Of a stretch of 64,000 nt of DNA, positions 27,415-37,337 are shown in pieces. The stretch is from Dietzia sp. B32. GTDB lineage: Bacteria; Actinomycetota; Actinomycetes; Mycobacteriales; Mycobacteriaceae. The translations under genes and the position numbers were made by a program. The notes beneath the pieces are model-generated. The model was not told the origin of the DNA and did not search any database. It saw only the letters and a program-made list of their open reading frames with translations. Position 1 is the first letter of the stretch, and every line of letters starts with the position of its first letter. The stretch is from positions 1,488,001 to 1,552,000 of the forward strand of contig NZ_CP093845.1 of assembly GCF_024732245.1 (NCBI RefSeq), read 5' to 3'.

Positions 27415-28542
27415 CTACATGAACGCGCTGGGTGGCAGGCCCTCGCGGCTCGTCATGGGCAGCTCCTTCTCCAGCCGCTCCATGAAGAAGTGCGACTGCA
27501 CCGCGGTCCAGACGTTGTTGGTCAGCCAGTACAGGCCGATCGCGATGGGGAAGTTGAAGAAGTACGCGCCCACGATCGGGAAGACCGGGAACAGGTACAT
27601 CATGATCTTCATCGACTGGTTCATCGACTCGGTCATGGATTCGGCCATCGACTGGAAGTCCTGCGGCTTGGCTGCCGCACCAGTGCCCGGACCGGCCGCG
27701 CCGGCAGCACCCGCGGTGGCCGGAGCGCCCGGGGTGCCCGCCGCGCCGTCGCGACGCTCGGCCTCGTCCCCGGACCGGGCGTCGGCGTCGGCGGCGGTGA
27801 CGGGCTTCTCGCCGTCGATCTCGAGCACCTCGCCGTCGACGAACGGCCCACCGGCCCGATCCTCGGCCTCGACCTGCGCGACCGCCGCCTGCTCGGCCGC
27901 CTTGGCCGCCTTCTGCCGGCGGAAGGAGTTCCACATGTTGATGAACGTGGCGATGCCGGCCAGCACGAACAGCGGCACGGCCAGCATGAGGATGTCCTCG
28001 CGGACGAGCCCCGGGTGCAGCGAGTCCATGACCTCCTGCGGCATCCGGATGTAGGACGCCAGCGGCACCCCGAAGATCTCGGCGTTGAGGAACGAGGCGA
28101 CCTGCTCGGGCTGGAACGCCCCGTTGGTCATGGTCGAGGCCTCTTCGATGGACACGCCACGGGGCGAGAAGTTGAGCAGCACGTAGTACAGGCCGAGGAA
28201 CACGGGGATCTGCACGAACAGCGGCAGACACCCGGCCGCGGGGTTCACCCCGGCCCCGGAGTACAGCTCCTGCATCTCCTTGGCCTGCGCCTGGCGGTCC
28301 TCCGGGGACTTGCGGTCCTTGTACTTGAGCTGGAGCTCCTTCATCTTGGGAGCGAGCTGCGCCATCTTGCGCATCGAGTACTGCTGCCGCCACATCGACC
28401 GCATGAGCAGCAGCCGCACGGTCACCACCAGCAGTAACACTGAGCCGACCCACGCGATGCCGGAGTCCGGGTCCACGACGAAGCTCAACGCCCAGTGCCA
28501 GAACTTCATGACGAGTGACACCGGATACGCGAACAGGTCCAC
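27415..28542 (-). CDS. yidC: YidC/Oxa1 membrane protein insertase (paralogue-like, with long insert)
   Basis: A 375-residue insertase. Five membrane segments are visible; the groove Arg is in LLLVVTVRLLLMRSMW, and CLPLFVQIPVFLGLYYVLLNF, LAVPLFVLAGIATFINMW and YLFPVFPIVGAYFFNFPIAI follow. About 100 Ala/Glu/Pro-rich residues, ending in Met/Ser repeats (SMAESMTESMNQSM), separate the third and fourth segments, unlike compact YidC. It is far from rnpA-rpmH, so it is probably an additional copy. I chose GTG at 28542 because GGAG lies 6 nt before it; ATG at 28581 would add 13 residues. Confidence 0.9.
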   Translation of the reverse strand: MDLFAYPVSLVMKFWHWALSFVVDPDSGIAWVGSVLLLVVTVRLLLMRSMWRQQYSMRKMAQLAPKMKELQLKYKDRKSPEDRQAQAKEMQELYSGAGVNPAAGCLPLFVQIPVFLGLYYVLLNFSPRGVSIEEASTMTNGAFQPEQVASFLNAEIFGVPLASYIRMPQEVMDSLHPGLVREDILMLAVPLFVLAGIATFINMWNSFRRQKAAKAAEQAAVAQVEAEDRAGGPFVDGEVLEIDGEKPVTAADADARSGDEAERRDGAAGTPGAPATAGAAGAAGPGTGAAAKPQDFQSMAESMTESMNQSMKIMMYLFPVFPIVGAYFFNFPIAIGLYWLTNNVWTAVQSHFFMERLEKELPMTSREGLPPSAFM

Positions 28543-28788
28543 GGGCTTCTCCAACGACGAGCGGCGCCGGGGAGGGCGCACGGGGCGGGACAGACCACAA
28601 AGGTCGGGCTCCAGCGTGCCAGGGTGGGCGCCGCAACGGGGAATCAGGGTCAGCCGCCGGAGGTGGGTTCCGGGGCCCGACGCCCTACGATCCGCGCCCG
28701 CGATGTCGATGCACCCCCGGGGCCCGCAGCGCGAGTCGTATTCCGAGGGGCGGATCGTGGCAATGAAACGGGCGCCGGGCGGCCCGGG

Positions 28789-29967
28789 TCAGATGTGGCA
28801 GCCCACCCACACCGGCTCGGGGTGCAGTTCCACGCCGAACGCCTCCCGCACGCCGTCGCGGACCTCACGCGCCAGCGCGATCACGTCATCCGACGTGGCC
28901 GGCCCCCTGTTGGTCAGCGCCAGCGTGTGTTTGGTGGAAAGACGAGCGGGTGACGACGACGAGGGATGCCCCTTCGAGAAACCGGCCCGCTCGATGAGCC
29001 ATCCCGCCGAGAGTTTGACGCCCCCGGGCGCGGAGAAGGCGGGCATCTGCTCGGCCTGCGCGGAGCCGAGCCGGTCGGCCACCCGGGAGCGCACCGTGGG
29101 GAGTTCGTCCTCGGGCACCACCGGGTTGGTGAAGAACGATCCCGCGGACCAGGTGTCGGAGTCGTCGTCGTCGAGCACCATCCCCTTGCCGCGGCGCAGG
29201 TCCAGCACCGTGCGCCGCACCACGGCAGGGTCGGTCCGGTCACCCGGGGCGACGCCGAGGCGGCCGGCGAGTTCGGCGTAGCGGATCGGTTCACTGCGAC
29301 CGTCGGGGTCGAGGCGGAACTCCACCTCGAGGACCACGGCGCGGTCGGTGTTCTTGAGCACCGACGTCCGGTATTCGAGGCCGAGGGCGTCGGGGGTGAC
29401 CCATTCGTCGACGCCGGTGGCGCGGTCGAACCAGCGCACGCGGTGCAGGATCTGGGCGACCTCCACCCCGTAGGCGCCGACGTTCTGCACGGGCGTCGCG
29501 CCCACGGATCCGGGGATGCCGGACAGGCACTCGAGGCCGCCGTACCCGCGCCCGACCGTGTCGGCGACCAGATCGTCCCACGTCAGGCCCGCGCCCGCGC
29601 GGACGACGAGCTGGTCGTCACCGCTGCCGGTGAGGTAGTCGATCTCCCGGTTGCGCAGGGCCACCACCACGAGGTCCAGGTCGTCTCCCGCCACCACGAG
29701 GTTCGAACCGCCGCCCAGCACCAGCACCGGCACGTCCGCGGCGTCCAGGGCCCGCACCGCCGAGACGACCGCGTCCGCGGTCGCGCACTCCAGCAGCGCG
29801 CGGGGGCGGCCGCCGATGCGCAGGGTGGTCAGGTCCGCGAGGCGGGCACCGGGCACCGGGTCGATCCCGTGGATGTCCGACAGCTCGGCGACGACCGGGT
29901 CGGCGGGGTGCGGCGCGGCGCCGGCGGGGTCGGGCTGCGCGGCGGGGTCGGGCGGCGACGGGTTCAC
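28789..29967 (-). CDS. murB: UDP-N-acetylenolpyruvoylglucosamine reductase
   Basis: A 392-residue FAD enzyme that reduces UDP-GlcNAc-enolpyruvate to UDP-MurNAc for peptidoglycan. FAD motifs [30 protein letters not shown] and [19 protein letters not shown]; the proton-donor Ser is in [12 protein letters not shown] and the C-terminal catalytic Glu in LHPEPVWVG. Type I MurB length. The GTG at 29967 precedes a Pro-rich 25-residue leader. Divergent from the DUF2505 gene. Confidence 0.95.
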   Translation of the reverse strand: MNPSPPDPAAQPDPAGAAPHPADPVVAELSDIHGIDPVPGARLADLTTLRIGGRPRALLECATADAVVSAVRALDAADVPVLVLGGGSNLVVAGDDLDLVVVALRNREIDYLTGSGDDQLVVRAGAGLTWDDLVADTVGRGYGGLECLSGIPGSVGATPVQNVGAYGVEVAQILHRVRWFDRATGVDEWVTPDALGLEYRTSVLKNTDRAVVLEVEFRLDPDGRSEPIRYAELAGRLGVAPGDRTDPAVVRRTVLDLRRGKGMVLDDDDSDTWSAGSFFTNPVVPEDELPTVRSRVADRLGSAQAEQMPAFSAPGGVKLSAGWLIERAGFSKGHPSSSSPARLSTKHTLALTNRGPATSDDVIALAREVRDGVREAFGVELHPEPVWVGCHI

Positions 29968-30006
29968 ACGACCGAGGGTAACCGGCGGCTTGTAGGGTCT
30001 GACCCC

Positions 30007-30507
30007 ATGGCGACCCGCTTCTCCCACACCGCACGTATCGACACGCACGTCGAGAACGTGTTCACCTCCTACGGCGACGAGGCCTTCTGGCGCGACCGCA
30101 TCGCCGCCGTCGGCAGTCCCGAGGACACCCTCGACGACTTCTCCGCCACCGGCGACACGGTCACCGTCACCGTCACCCAGCACATCCCCGACTCCGACAT
30201 CCCCGACCTGGCCCGCAAGGTCCTGCCCGGGCAGCTGGTGATCGTCCGGACCAGCACCTTCGGCGACTTCGACGGCGAGCGGTTCACCGGAACCGCCCGC
30301 GCCGAGGCCGCCGGCGGGCTCGGGATGATCAGCGGCGGCGCCGAGGCCGTCCACCGGGACGGGGCGGCCCACGAATCCGTCTCCGGTCAGGTCAAGGTGT
30401 CGGTGCCGCTGCTCGGCGGCAAGCTCGAGAAGCTCGTCGTGGGGCACCTGGACCGACTGTTCGAGGCCGAGTACCAGCATCTGCGCCGCTGGACCGCCGC
30501 TCGCTGA
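30007..30507 (+). CDS. DUF2505 domain protein (Rv0481c-like)
   Basis: A 166-residue protein of the SRPBCC-like DUF2505 family ([24 protein letters not shown] at the N-terminus, and a C-terminal [21 protein letters not shown]). Proteins of this fold bind lipophilic ligands; nothing more specific can be stated. Divergent from murB with 39 nt between starts, as in mycobacteria. Confidence 0.85.
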   Translation: MATRFSHTARIDTHVENVFTSYGDEAFWRDRIAAVGSPEDTLDDFSATGDTVTVTVTQHIPDSDIPDLARKVLPGQLVIVRTSTFGDFDGERFTGTARAEAAGGLGMISGGAEAVHRDGAAHESVSGQVKVSVPLLGGKLEKLVVGHLDRLFEAEYQHLRRWTAAR

Positions 30508-30564
30508 CCTGCGGCGGGGACGTGGGCACTGCACGCCCGGCCCGGATCGGTGACAATCGGACGA

Positions 30565-31419
30565 ATGCAGCAGCCGCACGACACGCAGCGACTCCCCGCC
30601 TACGACCGACCCGGCGTCCAGCACGCCGAGACCCAGCAGTTCCCCACCGCGCGCGGCGACGCGTGGACCCCGGACCCGGCGCCCGCCGCCGACGGCGCCG
30701 CCCGGCGCCGACGCGGGCCCATGATCGCGCTCGTCGCGGTGCTCGCCGTGGTGGGACTCATCGCCGGGCTGGTCGGCCTCGAGTTCGGGATGCGGGGCGC
30801 CATCAAGAACCGCATGGCCGAGGAGGTCACCGCCAGCCTCGGCTCCCCCGCGCAGGTCGAACTCGGCGCGCGCCCGGTGCTCCTGTCCTACCTCGACGGC
30901 AATCTCGGCTCCGTCCGCATCACCACCGACGGCTCCGCGGCCGAGGGGGCCACCGGACCGGCCCCGCAGATCGACATCCGGGCCGACGGCGTGCGATCCG
31001 AGGGCGACCTCACCCGCGTGGACTCGCTCACCGGGTCCGCGTTCGTCTCCGAGCAGGCCATGTCCACCGCCGCGCAGCAGGAGAACCCCGCCGGCGGCGG
31101 CATGCTCGGCGGGCTGATCCAGGTCCAGGACATCGTCGCCGACCCCGGCGCCGGCACGCTCCGCGTCTCGATCAGTGGACTGGCCGAGGCGGTCGTGACC
31201 CCGCGGCTCATCGACGGCGACCTCCAGATGCAGCCCGAGCAGGCCTCGATCTTCGGGTTCCAACTGCCCGCCGAACTGCTCGGCGGGACCATCTCGATGA
31301 TGGACTCCGCGCTGGCCGAACTGCCCGAGGGAGTGCGGCTGACCGGCGTCCGGGTGGTGCCGGGCGGCATGACCGTCGACATCGCCGGGGAGGACGTCCT
31401 GCTCGAGGCGACCCGGTGA
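30565..31419 (+). CDS. DUF2993 (LmeA-family) membrane-anchored lipid-binding protein
   Basis: A 284-residue protein. An N-terminal Pro-rich cytoplasmic arm of ~50 residues is followed by one membrane segment ([20 protein letters not shown]) and an exported DUF2993 domain. LmeA of mycobacteria is a periplasmic phospholipid-binding protein affecting lipomannan maturation, so a cell-envelope role is plausible. The start at ATG 30565 is uncertain (GTG at 30550 possible). Stop overlaps the next gene (GTGA). Confidence 0.85.
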   Translation: MQQPHDTQRLPAYDRPGVQHAETQQFPTARGDAWTPDPAPAADGAARRRRGPMIALVAVLAVVGLIAGLVGLEFGMRGAIKNRMAEEVTASLGSPAQVELGARPVLLSYLDGNLGSVRITTDGSAAEGATGPAPQIDIRADGVRSEGDLTRVDSLTGSAFVSEQAMSTAAQQENPAGGGMLGGLIQVQDIVADPGAGTLRVSISGLAEAVVTPRLIDGDLQMQPEQASIFGFQLPAELLGGTISMMDSALAELPEGVRLTGVRVVPGGMTVDIAGEDVLLEATR

Positions 31420-31937
31420 CCGCGGGCGGCACCCGCCTGCTCATCATCGCCGACACCCACGTCCCGACGCGGGCCCGCGACCTGCCCGCCCGGGTGTGGG
31501 ACGAGGTCGCCGCCGCCGACGTGGTGATCCACGCGGGCGACTGGATGGACCCCGGGCTGCTCGACACGCTGGAGGCACGCTCGGACCGGCTCATCGCCTG
31601 CTGGGGCAACAACGACGGCCCCGAACTCCGCGAGCGGCTGCCCGAGGTGGCCCGCGTGACGATCGAGGGCGTCCGGCTGGCGGTCACCCACGAGGCCGGC
31701 GCGTCCGCGGGCCGGGACACACGCATGGCCAAGGCCCACCCGGACACCGACGTCCTGGTGTTCGGCCACTCGCACATCCCGTGGGACACCACCACACCGA
31801 GCGCATCCGGCCGGGGCGAGTTGCGGCTGCTCAACCCGGGCTCCCCCACCGACCGACGACGCCAACCGCACTGCACGTACATGACCGCGACCGTCGACGG
31901 CGGCCTCCTTCGCGACGTCGAACTGCACCGGCTCTGA
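31416..31937 (+). CDS. YfcE-type metallophosphoesterase
   Basis: A 173-residue calcineurin-like phosphoesterase with the metal motifs [42 protein letters not shown] and [11 protein letters not shown]. YfcE-like enzymes hydrolyse small phosphodiesters. GTG start overlaps the preceding stop, so the two are translationally coupled. Confidence 0.9.
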   Translation: MTAGGTRLLIIADTHVPTRARDLPARVWDEVAAADVVIHAGDWMDPGLLDTLEARSDRLIACWGNNDGPELRERLPEVARVTIEGVRLAVTHEAGASAGRDTRMAKAHPDTDVLVFGHSHIPWDTTTPSASGRGELRLLNPGSPTDRRRQPHCTYMTATVDGGLLRDVELHRL

Positions 31938-31995
31938 GCTCGCCCCGCCGGTCCGGGCCCGACGGGCGTCACCGGGATCCGCCTACCCTGGGCCC

Positions 31996-32946
31996 ATGAG
32001 CAACGACACCACCATGCGCGCCGTGCGACAGGACACCCTCGGGGAGCCGGACGTCCTCGCCGTCGTCGACCTCCCCCGCCCCACGCCACGCACCAACGAG
32101 GTCCTCGTGCGCGTCGAGGCCGCCAGCGTCAACCCCACCGACTGGAAGCACCGAGCAACCGGCGGCTTCCTCGGCACGCCCCCGTTCGTGCTCGGGTGGG
32201 ACCTGTCCGGCGTGGTGGAGGAGGTGGGCATCGGCGTCGCGCGGTTCGCCCCCGGCGACGAGGTGTTCGGCATGCTCTCGTACCCGTTCGGCCACGGTGC
32301 CCACGCCGAGTACGTCACCGCCCCCGCGGCCTGGTTCGCCCCCAAGCCCGCCTCACTCGACCACGTACAGGCCGCCGCACTTCCACTGGTGTCGCTCACC
32401 GCGTGGCAGGCGCTCGTCGAGAACTCACGGATCCAGCCGGGCCAGCGGGTGCTCATCCACGCCGCCGCCGGTGGGGTCGGACACGTGGCCGTGCAGATCG
32501 CGAAGGCGCGCGGCGCGTACGTGATCGGCACCGCCAGCGCCGGCAAGCACGACTTCCTGCGCGGGCTCGGGGTCGACGAGGCGATCGACTACCACGACGT
32601 CGACATCGCGGAGGCCGTGTCGGACGTCGACGCCGTGCTCGACACGATCGGCGGCAAAACCTCCCTGGAGTCGCTGCGGACGTTGCGCCCCGGCGGGATC
32701 GTCGTGTCGATCCTGCCCGTGGGCTCGGACGACTTCTACCGCGAGGCCGAAGAGCTCGGCGTACGCGCGGTCCGGATGCTCGTCGACGCCTCCCGCCACG
32801 ACCTGGTCTCGATCACCGAGCTGGTCGAGCAGGGTTCGCTGCGGGCGACGATCGCCGATGTCTATCCGCTGGAGCAGGCCGCGGAGGCGCACCGCCGCGG
32901 GGAGACCGGCCGGACCACCGGCAAGATGGTGCTCACCACGAGCTGA
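31996..32946 (+). CDS. NADP-dependent quinone oxidoreductase-like protein
   Basis: A 316-residue zinc-free MDR-superfamily reductase: AASVNPTDWKHRATGGF, VLGWDLSGVVEEVG, GDEVFGMLSY, and NADPH-binding VLIHAAAGGVGHVAVQIAKARG. C-terminal SLRATIADVYPLEQAAEAHRRG is typical. Broad substrate possibilities (quinone, enone). Rightward, monocistronic. Confidence 0.9.
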   Translation: MSNDTTMRAVRQDTLGEPDVLAVVDLPRPTPRTNEVLVRVEAASVNPTDWKHRATGGFLGTPPFVLGWDLSGVVEEVGIGVARFAPGDEVFGMLSYPFGHGAHAEYVTAPAAWFAPKPASLDHVQAAALPLVSLTAWQALVENSRIQPGQRVLIHAAAGGVGHVAVQIAKARGAYVIGTASAGKHDFLRGLGVDEAIDYHDVDIAEAVSDVDAVLDTIGGKTSLESLRTLRPGGIVVSILPVGSDDFYREAEELGVRAVRMLVDASRHDLVSITELVEQGSLRATIADVYPLEQAAEAHRRGETGRTTGKMVLTTS

Positions 32947-33273
32947 CGCCCCGGCGGCGGGTGCGGGTGCGGGCGGCAGGTGCGATCGCGGGTGCGGTCG
33001 GCGGGCGCGGGTGCGGTCGGCGGGCGCGGTCGGCGGGCGCGGTCGCGGGCGCGGTCGCGGGTGCGGTCGGCGGTCGGCGGGCGCTCAGCCAGCACAGCCG
33101 GCCCCGGATGCGCTGCGTCGGTGGCTTGCGAGCCCTGAATGGTCCGTACCCGCAGCGCAACACCGTCGAAGGCGTACATTCCGCCATCGCAAGCCAGAGC
33201 GCCAGCGCATCCGCCGACGGATGCGCTGGCAAAGTGCTCGGTGCGGCCGGCGTGGGCAGACCAGGCGGCGCAG
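32947..33273. repeat. Intergenic GC-rich tandem repeats plus palindrome
   Basis: From about 32955 to 33085 the sequence is almost pure repeats of units such as GCGGGTGCGGTCGGCG. At 33201-33230 arms GCCAGCGCATCCG and CGGATGCGCTGGC form a perfect 13-bp hairpin with a 4-nt loop, probably the shared terminator of the convergent oxidoreductase and deoC genes. No gene seen. Confidence 0.75.
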
Positions 33274-33972
33274 CTACTCCGGGAAACCCTCCAGCACCGC
33301 CCGGCTGCCGCTCAGACCCAGGCGGGTCGCGCCGGCGGCGATCATCGCGCGGGCCGTGTCGGCGTCGCGGATGCCGCCGGACGCCTTGATGCCCAGCTGG
33401 CCGCCGACCGCCCGGTGCATGGCCTCGACCGCGCGCACGCTGGCGCCCCCGGCGGGGTGGAAGCCCGTGGAGGTCTTGACGAAGTCGACCCCGGCCCGGG
33501 CGACGGCGTGGCACAGCGCCTCGATCCGCTCGTCGCCCGCCTCTTCGCCCAGTGCCTTGTGGATGGCCGCGGTCTCGAGGATGACCTTGATGACCACCGG
33601 CGGCGGGACGGCATCCCGCATGGCCAACACGTCGGCCATCACCTCGTCGACGAGCCCGGCGATGGCGGCGCCCACGTCGATCACCATGTCCACCTCGCGG
33701 GCCCCCTGGTCCACGGCGAGCCGGCCCTCCATGGCCTTGACCAGCGAGTGGTGCTTGCCGGACGGGAAGCCCGCGACCGTGGCCACGATCTGCTCTCCGG
33801 TCCGCACCGGGAGCATGGCGGGGCTCACGCAGACGGCCTTGACGCCCAGCTCGGCGGCCTCCTCTACACAGGCCCGGACGTCCTCCCGGGACGCGTCCGG
33901 CGAGAGCAGGGTGTGGTCGATCATGGCGGCGACCCGGGCGCGGGTCAGCTGGTTGGTCGGGGCTGCGTCCAT
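33274..33972 (-). CDS. deoC: Deoxyribose-phosphate aldolase
   Basis: A 232-residue class I aldolase converting 2-deoxyribose-5-phosphate to glyceraldehyde-3-phosphate and acetaldehyde. Motifs: [48 protein letters not shown] (first Lys), and the Schiff-base Lys in [15 protein letters not shown] at 33972 is chosen over 34023 since family proteins start here. In the same relative place as Rv0478. Confidence 0.95.
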   Translation of the reverse strand: MDAAPTNQLTRARVAAMIDHTLLSPDASREDVRACVEEAAELGVKAVCVSPAMLPVRTGEQIVATVAGFPSGKHHSLVKAMEGRLAVDQGAREVDMVIDVGAAIAGLVDEVMADVLAMRDAVPPPVVIKVILETAAIHKALGEEAGDERIEALCHAVARAGVDFVKTSTGFHPAGGASVRAVEAMHRAVGGQLGIKASGGIRDADTARAMIAAGATRLGLSGSRAVLEGFPE

Positions 33973-34025
33973 GCGGGCCAGCCTAGCCGGGCCGCCCGCC
34001 CGCCCTGCTGGCACAATGGGCACTC

Positions 34026-34892
34026 ATGTCACGACGCTTCGTCCTCACCCTGGGTTGCCCGGACCGCATCGGTATCGTCGCCCGGATCGCCACCTTCCTC
34101 GCCGAGCTGGGCGGGACGATCGTGGAAGCGGCCTACCACGCGGACGAGGACTCGAACTGGTTCTTCACCCGCCAGTCCGTCGACGCCGGATCGATCGGCA
34201 TGGAGATCGAGGAGCTGCGGCGGCGTTTCGAGCGGGTGGCGGCCGAGCTCGGCCCCGAGACCGATTGGCACATCTCGGACTCCTCGGAGCCCAAGGACGT
34301 GGTCATCCTGGTCTCCAAGGAGGGTCACTGCCTCCATGACCTGCTGGGTCGGGTGGAGAGCGGCGACTACCCGGCGCGGGTCCGCGCGGTCATCGGCAAC
34401 CACGAGAACCTGCGGGGGATGGCCGAGTCGCACGGTGCGCCGTTCCATCACGTGCCGTTCCCCGCCGACCCCGCCGAGCGGGGCCCGGCGTTCGCGGAGG
34501 TGGCCTCCCTCGTCGACGACATCGACCCGCACGCGATCGTGCTGGCCCGCTTCATGCAGGTCCTTCCGGACGAGTTGTGTACGCAGTGGGCCGGGCGCGC
34601 CCTCAACATCCACCACAGCTTCCTGCCCAGCTTCGTGGGTGCCCGCCCCTACCACCAGGCGCACATCCGCGGGGTGAAGCTGATCGGGGCGACCTGCCAC
34701 TACGTGACGGCCGACCTCGACGAGGGACCGATCATCGAGCAGGACGTCATCCGGGTGGATCACACCGCGACGGTGCGGGACATGGTCCGGCAGGGGCGCG
34801 ATGCGGAGAAGCTCGTGCTGGCGCGGGGGCTGCGCTGGCACCTCGAGGACCGGGTGTTGGTCCACGGCGGACGAACCGTCGTGTTCACCTAG
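34026..34892 (+). CDS. purU: Formyltetrahydrofolate deformylase
   Basis: A 288-residue enzyme releasing formate from 10-formyl-tetrahydrofolate. The N-terminal ACT domain (FVLTLGCPDRIGIVARIATFL) runs to ~80; the formyltransferase-like catalytic domain carries VIGNHENLRGMAE, LNIHHSFLPSFVGARPYHQA and ADLDEGPIIEQDVIRVDH. All expected Asn-His-Asp residues are present. Convergent with the MerR gene, 1-2 nt apart. Confidence 0.95.
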   Translation: MSRRFVLTLGCPDRIGIVARIATFLAELGGTIVEAAYHADEDSNWFFTRQSVDAGSIGMEIEELRRRFERVAAELGPETDWHISDSSEPKDVVILVSKEGHCLHDLLGRVESGDYPARVRAVIGNHENLRGMAESHGAPFHHVPFPADPAERGPAFAEVASLVDDIDPHAIVLARFMQVLPDELCTQWAGRALNIHHSFLPSFVGARPYHQAHIRGVKLIGATCHYVTADLDEGPIIEQDVIRVDHTATVRDMVRQGRDAEKLVLARGLRWHLEDRVLVHGGRTVVFT

Positions 34893-34893
34893 G

Positions 34894-35601
34894 TCAGTTC
34901 TTGGGGAAGCCGTGCCGCTCGGTGAGCAGGGTCTCGGCCGCCGAGAGGAAGATCAGACGTGCGGCCGCGCCAGCCCGGGGCATGATGCCGGTGACCCGCT
35001 TGACGATGACGGACTGGTCCTTCCCGGAGTCGCGCAGGCTCTGCACCAGCACGTCGAGCGCTTCGGCAGCCGTGCTCTGCCCCTCGAGGAACAGTCGGCC
35101 GATCCTGTCGACCGCCTCTTCTCCGACGCCGAGGACGATGAGCTCGCGGAAGAGCTCGTACATGTACCGATCCGCGAAGAAGTGGTCGGCGGCGCTCGGC
35201 TCGCTGACCAGGCCGATCGCCGAACCCTGGTCGAGGAGGTCCTCGGCGAACTCGAAGCCCGCGACGGCTTCCACTCCGCCCCGGGGGAGTCTGCGGCGGG
35301 TGGCGGATCGCCGCTCCGGCAGGACGGTCTCCACGTTCAGCAGCTCGGTGAGCGTGAAACCGTGGCGCTCCGCGATGAACAGCTCCTCGATGGTGGCGAA
35401 GGTGTACCCACGGTCGAGCAGCCGCAGGATCTGGGTCAGCCGATGCTTGTGCGCGGGCCCGTAGAACGCGGTGCGGCCGCGGCGGATGGGGGCCGGCAAC
35501 AGTCCCCGCTCCTGGTAGACGCGGATGTTGCGCACCGTGGTGCCGGAGTCCTCGGCCAGCTCCTCGATCCGCTGGAGCTCCCCGGCCTCCGGCGTCTTCA
35601 C
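34894..35601 (-). CDS. MerR-family transcriptional regulator
   Basis: A 235-residue regulator with an N-terminal MerR winged helix (DSGTTVRNIRVYQERGLLP, FYGPAHKHRLTQILRLLDRG) and a longer helical C-terminal effector region without a cysteine metal site. The GTG at 35601 overlaps the stop of the DUF2516 gene. Target unknown; effector probably organic. Confidence 0.88.
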   Translation of the reverse strand: MKTPEAGELQRIEELAEDSGTTVRNIRVYQERGLLPAPIRRGRTAFYGPAHKHRLTQILRLLDRGYTFATIEELFIAERHGFTLTELLNVETVLPERRSATRRRLPRGGVEAVAGFEFAEDLLDQGSAIGLVSEPSAADHFFADRYMYELFRELIVLGVGEEAVDRIGRLFLEGQSTAAEALDVLVQSLRDSGKDQSVIVKRVTGIMPRAGAAARLIFLSAAETLLTERHGFPKN

Positions 35602-35879
35602 CTGCGCCGTCCGCCGACTGCGGGCCGGACGTCGGCGAAGAAGACACCCACCGCCACCATGGCGATGATGCCGAGGAAGCTGAACGGGCGGATCGCGAAC
35701 ATGAGGGCGGCCACCGCGCAGATCCCGATCCAGGCGGGCTTGGGCCATTTGCCCTCGATCGAGTACGCCGACGCGGGCGGGAGAACGGCCAGGAGGAGAC
35801 CGGCCAGCGCCCACACGACGAGCGCGCCCTGGATGCCCAGCTGAACCATGCCCCACGTCCCGGGAAGAGTGTCAATCAC
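35598..35879 (-). CDS. DUF2516 small membrane protein
   Basis: A ~93-residue integral membrane protein with three hydrophobic stretches (LGIQGALVVWALAGLLLAVL, PAWIGICAVAALMFAI, FLGIIAMVAVGVFFADV). GTG at 35879 or ATG at 35849 could start it. Overlaps the MerR start. Same place as Rv0476 next to hbhA. Function unknown. Confidence 0.8.
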   Translation of the reverse strand: MIDTLPGTWGMVQLGIQGALVVWALAGLLLAVLPPASAYSIEGKWPKPAWIGICAVAALMFAIRPFSFLGIIAMVAVGVFFADVRPAVGGRRR

Positions 35880-35981
35880 GGGACCCAGTGTAGTCGGCAC
35901 CCCCGACGCAGCAGTGTGGGCATGTGCACGGTGTCCAGATTCGGTGGGGTGCGTGGTCAGACCCCTGGTCGGCCGACAGCA

Positions 35982-36022
35982 GGACGCCCCGGCCATTCCC
36001 GAGGGGGAGGGCCGGGGCGTCC
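35982..36022 (-). terminator. Hairpin after the HbhA-like gene
   Basis: Arms GGACGCCCCGGCC (35982-35994) and GGCCGGGGCGTCC (36010-36022) form a perfect 13-bp stem 13 nt past the stop at 36035. Confidence 0.8.
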
Positions 36023-36034
36023 GGTGCCGCGGTA

Positions 36035-37258
36035 TCAGATGCGGTCGGTGCCGGCGGGGGGCAACGGGGTGTCCGCGGTGGTCAGCGCGGGGTCGTTGTC
36101 GGCGAGCTCCATGGGCGACGGCGCGTCCGAGTCGCCTCCGGCCGCCTTGCCGGCGGCGGGTTTGCCGGCGGCCGGCTTGCTCGCCGTGGCCTTGGTGGCA
36201 GCCGGCTTATCGGCCGCCGTCTTGGTCGCAGCCGTCTTGGTCGCGGCCGTCTTGGTCGCGGTCGGCTTGGCGGCGGTCGTCGTACCCGCCGCCGACGGCG
36301 TGGCCGTGGCCTTGGTGGTCGTCGACTTCGCGGCCGCCTTCTTGGCGGGCGCCTTGGTGGCCGGGGCCTTCTTGGCGGCGGCCTTCTTGGCGGGCGCCTT
36401 CGTGGCCGGGGCCGTGCGGGCCTCGACCTCGGCGGTGCCACGCGCGACCTCGGCGGACGCCTTGGACGCGGCGGCGTCGACGCGGTCGGCGGCCTTGTCC
36501 GCGGTCTTGTCGACCCGCTCGGCCACCTCGTCGACGCGCTCGGCTGCCGAGTCGGCGGCGTCACCTGCGGTCTCGGCCGCCTGGCGGGCGCTCTTGGAGA
36601 CGCGGCCCGCGGCCTTCACCCCGATGGTGCGGGTCTGACGGGCGACGGTACCGAGGGCCTCCTCGCCCAGCTCGACCTGCTCCTCCATTGCACCCGCGGC
36701 ACGGGCGACCTGCTCGTTGACGCGGGCGAGACCGGCCTCGAGCTGCGGGTTCTCCTCGCGGAGGCGGCTTACGACGTCCTCACCGCGGGCGGCGAGCCCA
36801 CCGTAGATCCCGGCCGCGACCTGGACGTACGCGTCGGCGACCTTGCGCAGCTCCTCCGGACGGAAGCGGGCCACGAGCTCCTCGACCTCGGCCGGCAGGG
36901 CCTGGACGCGCTCGGGAACCTCGGTCACGCGGTTCTGGACCTCGTTCACGCGGTTCTGCGCCTCGGCGACACGCTCGGTGATGCGGTTCTGCGCCTCGGT
37001 CACGCGCTCGGTGACCTTGGACTGCGCGTCGGTGACGGCGTCCTCGGCGCGGCGGCGCAGGTCGGCGACCATCCCGGACACCGCCTGGATCGCGAGGTCG
37101 TTGACCCCGACGTAGGCGTAGACCGGGGTGCGCACGGCGGCGATCGCCTGGCCGAGCGGGCCCTCCATGGCCTGCTCCTTCACCGCCTCGCCCTTGGCCT
37201 TCTGCTCGACGGCCTCAGCGGTGGTCTTCTTCTTGGAGGTGGGCTTCTTGCTGGTCAT
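36035..37258 (-). CDS. hbhA: Heparin-binding haemagglutinin-like (HbhA) protein
   Basis: A 407-residue protein. The N-terminal ~200 residues are a HbhA-like helical domain (TPVYAYVGVNDLAIQAVSGM, then heptad-like VTERVTEAQNRITERVAEAQ). A second Ala/Asp/Arg coiled region (AERVDEVAERVDKTADKAAD) follows, then ~110 residues rich in Lys, Ala, Pro and Thr with AAKKAPATKAPAKKAAAK-type repeats, the counterpart of the HbhA heparin-binding tail but far longer. No signal peptide. Mycobacterial HbhA is about 200 residues. Known HbhA is surface-exposed and lipid-body associated; adhesion here is inference. Confidence 0.85.
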   Translation of the reverse strand: MTSKKPTSKKKTTAEAVEQKAKGEAVKEQAMEGPLGQAIAAVRTPVYAYVGVNDLAIQAVSGMVADLRRRAEDAVTDAQSKVTERVTEAQNRITERVAEAQNRVNEVQNRVTEVPERVQALPAEVEELVARFRPEELRKVADAYVQVAAGIYGGLAARGEDVVSRLREENPQLEAGLARVNEQVARAAGAMEEQVELGEEALGTVARQTRTIGVKAAGRVSKSARQAAETAGDAADSAAERVDEVAERVDKTADKAADRVDAAASKASAEVARGTAEVEARTAPATKAPAKKAAAKKAPATKAPAKKAAAKSTTTKATATPSAAGTTTAAKPTATKTAATKTAATKTAADKPAATKATASKPAAGKPAAGKAAGGDSDAPSPMELADNDPALTTADTPLPPAGTDRI

Positions 37259-37337
37259 CTCGACTCCTCGGTGGTCTGTGCGGGTGTTCTCTTGACGCGG
37301 TGTCACGTGGCCCTGCGGGCCGCCGTCCGACATTCCC

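Noticed and set aside
29968-31263. Minus-strand extension of murB to 31263
   Set aside because: Opposite the DUF2505 and DUF2993 genes and of low complexity; MurB starts at the GTG 29967.
32955-33085. CRISPR-like repeats
   Set aside because: The units are degenerate, contiguous and without unique spacers, so not an array.
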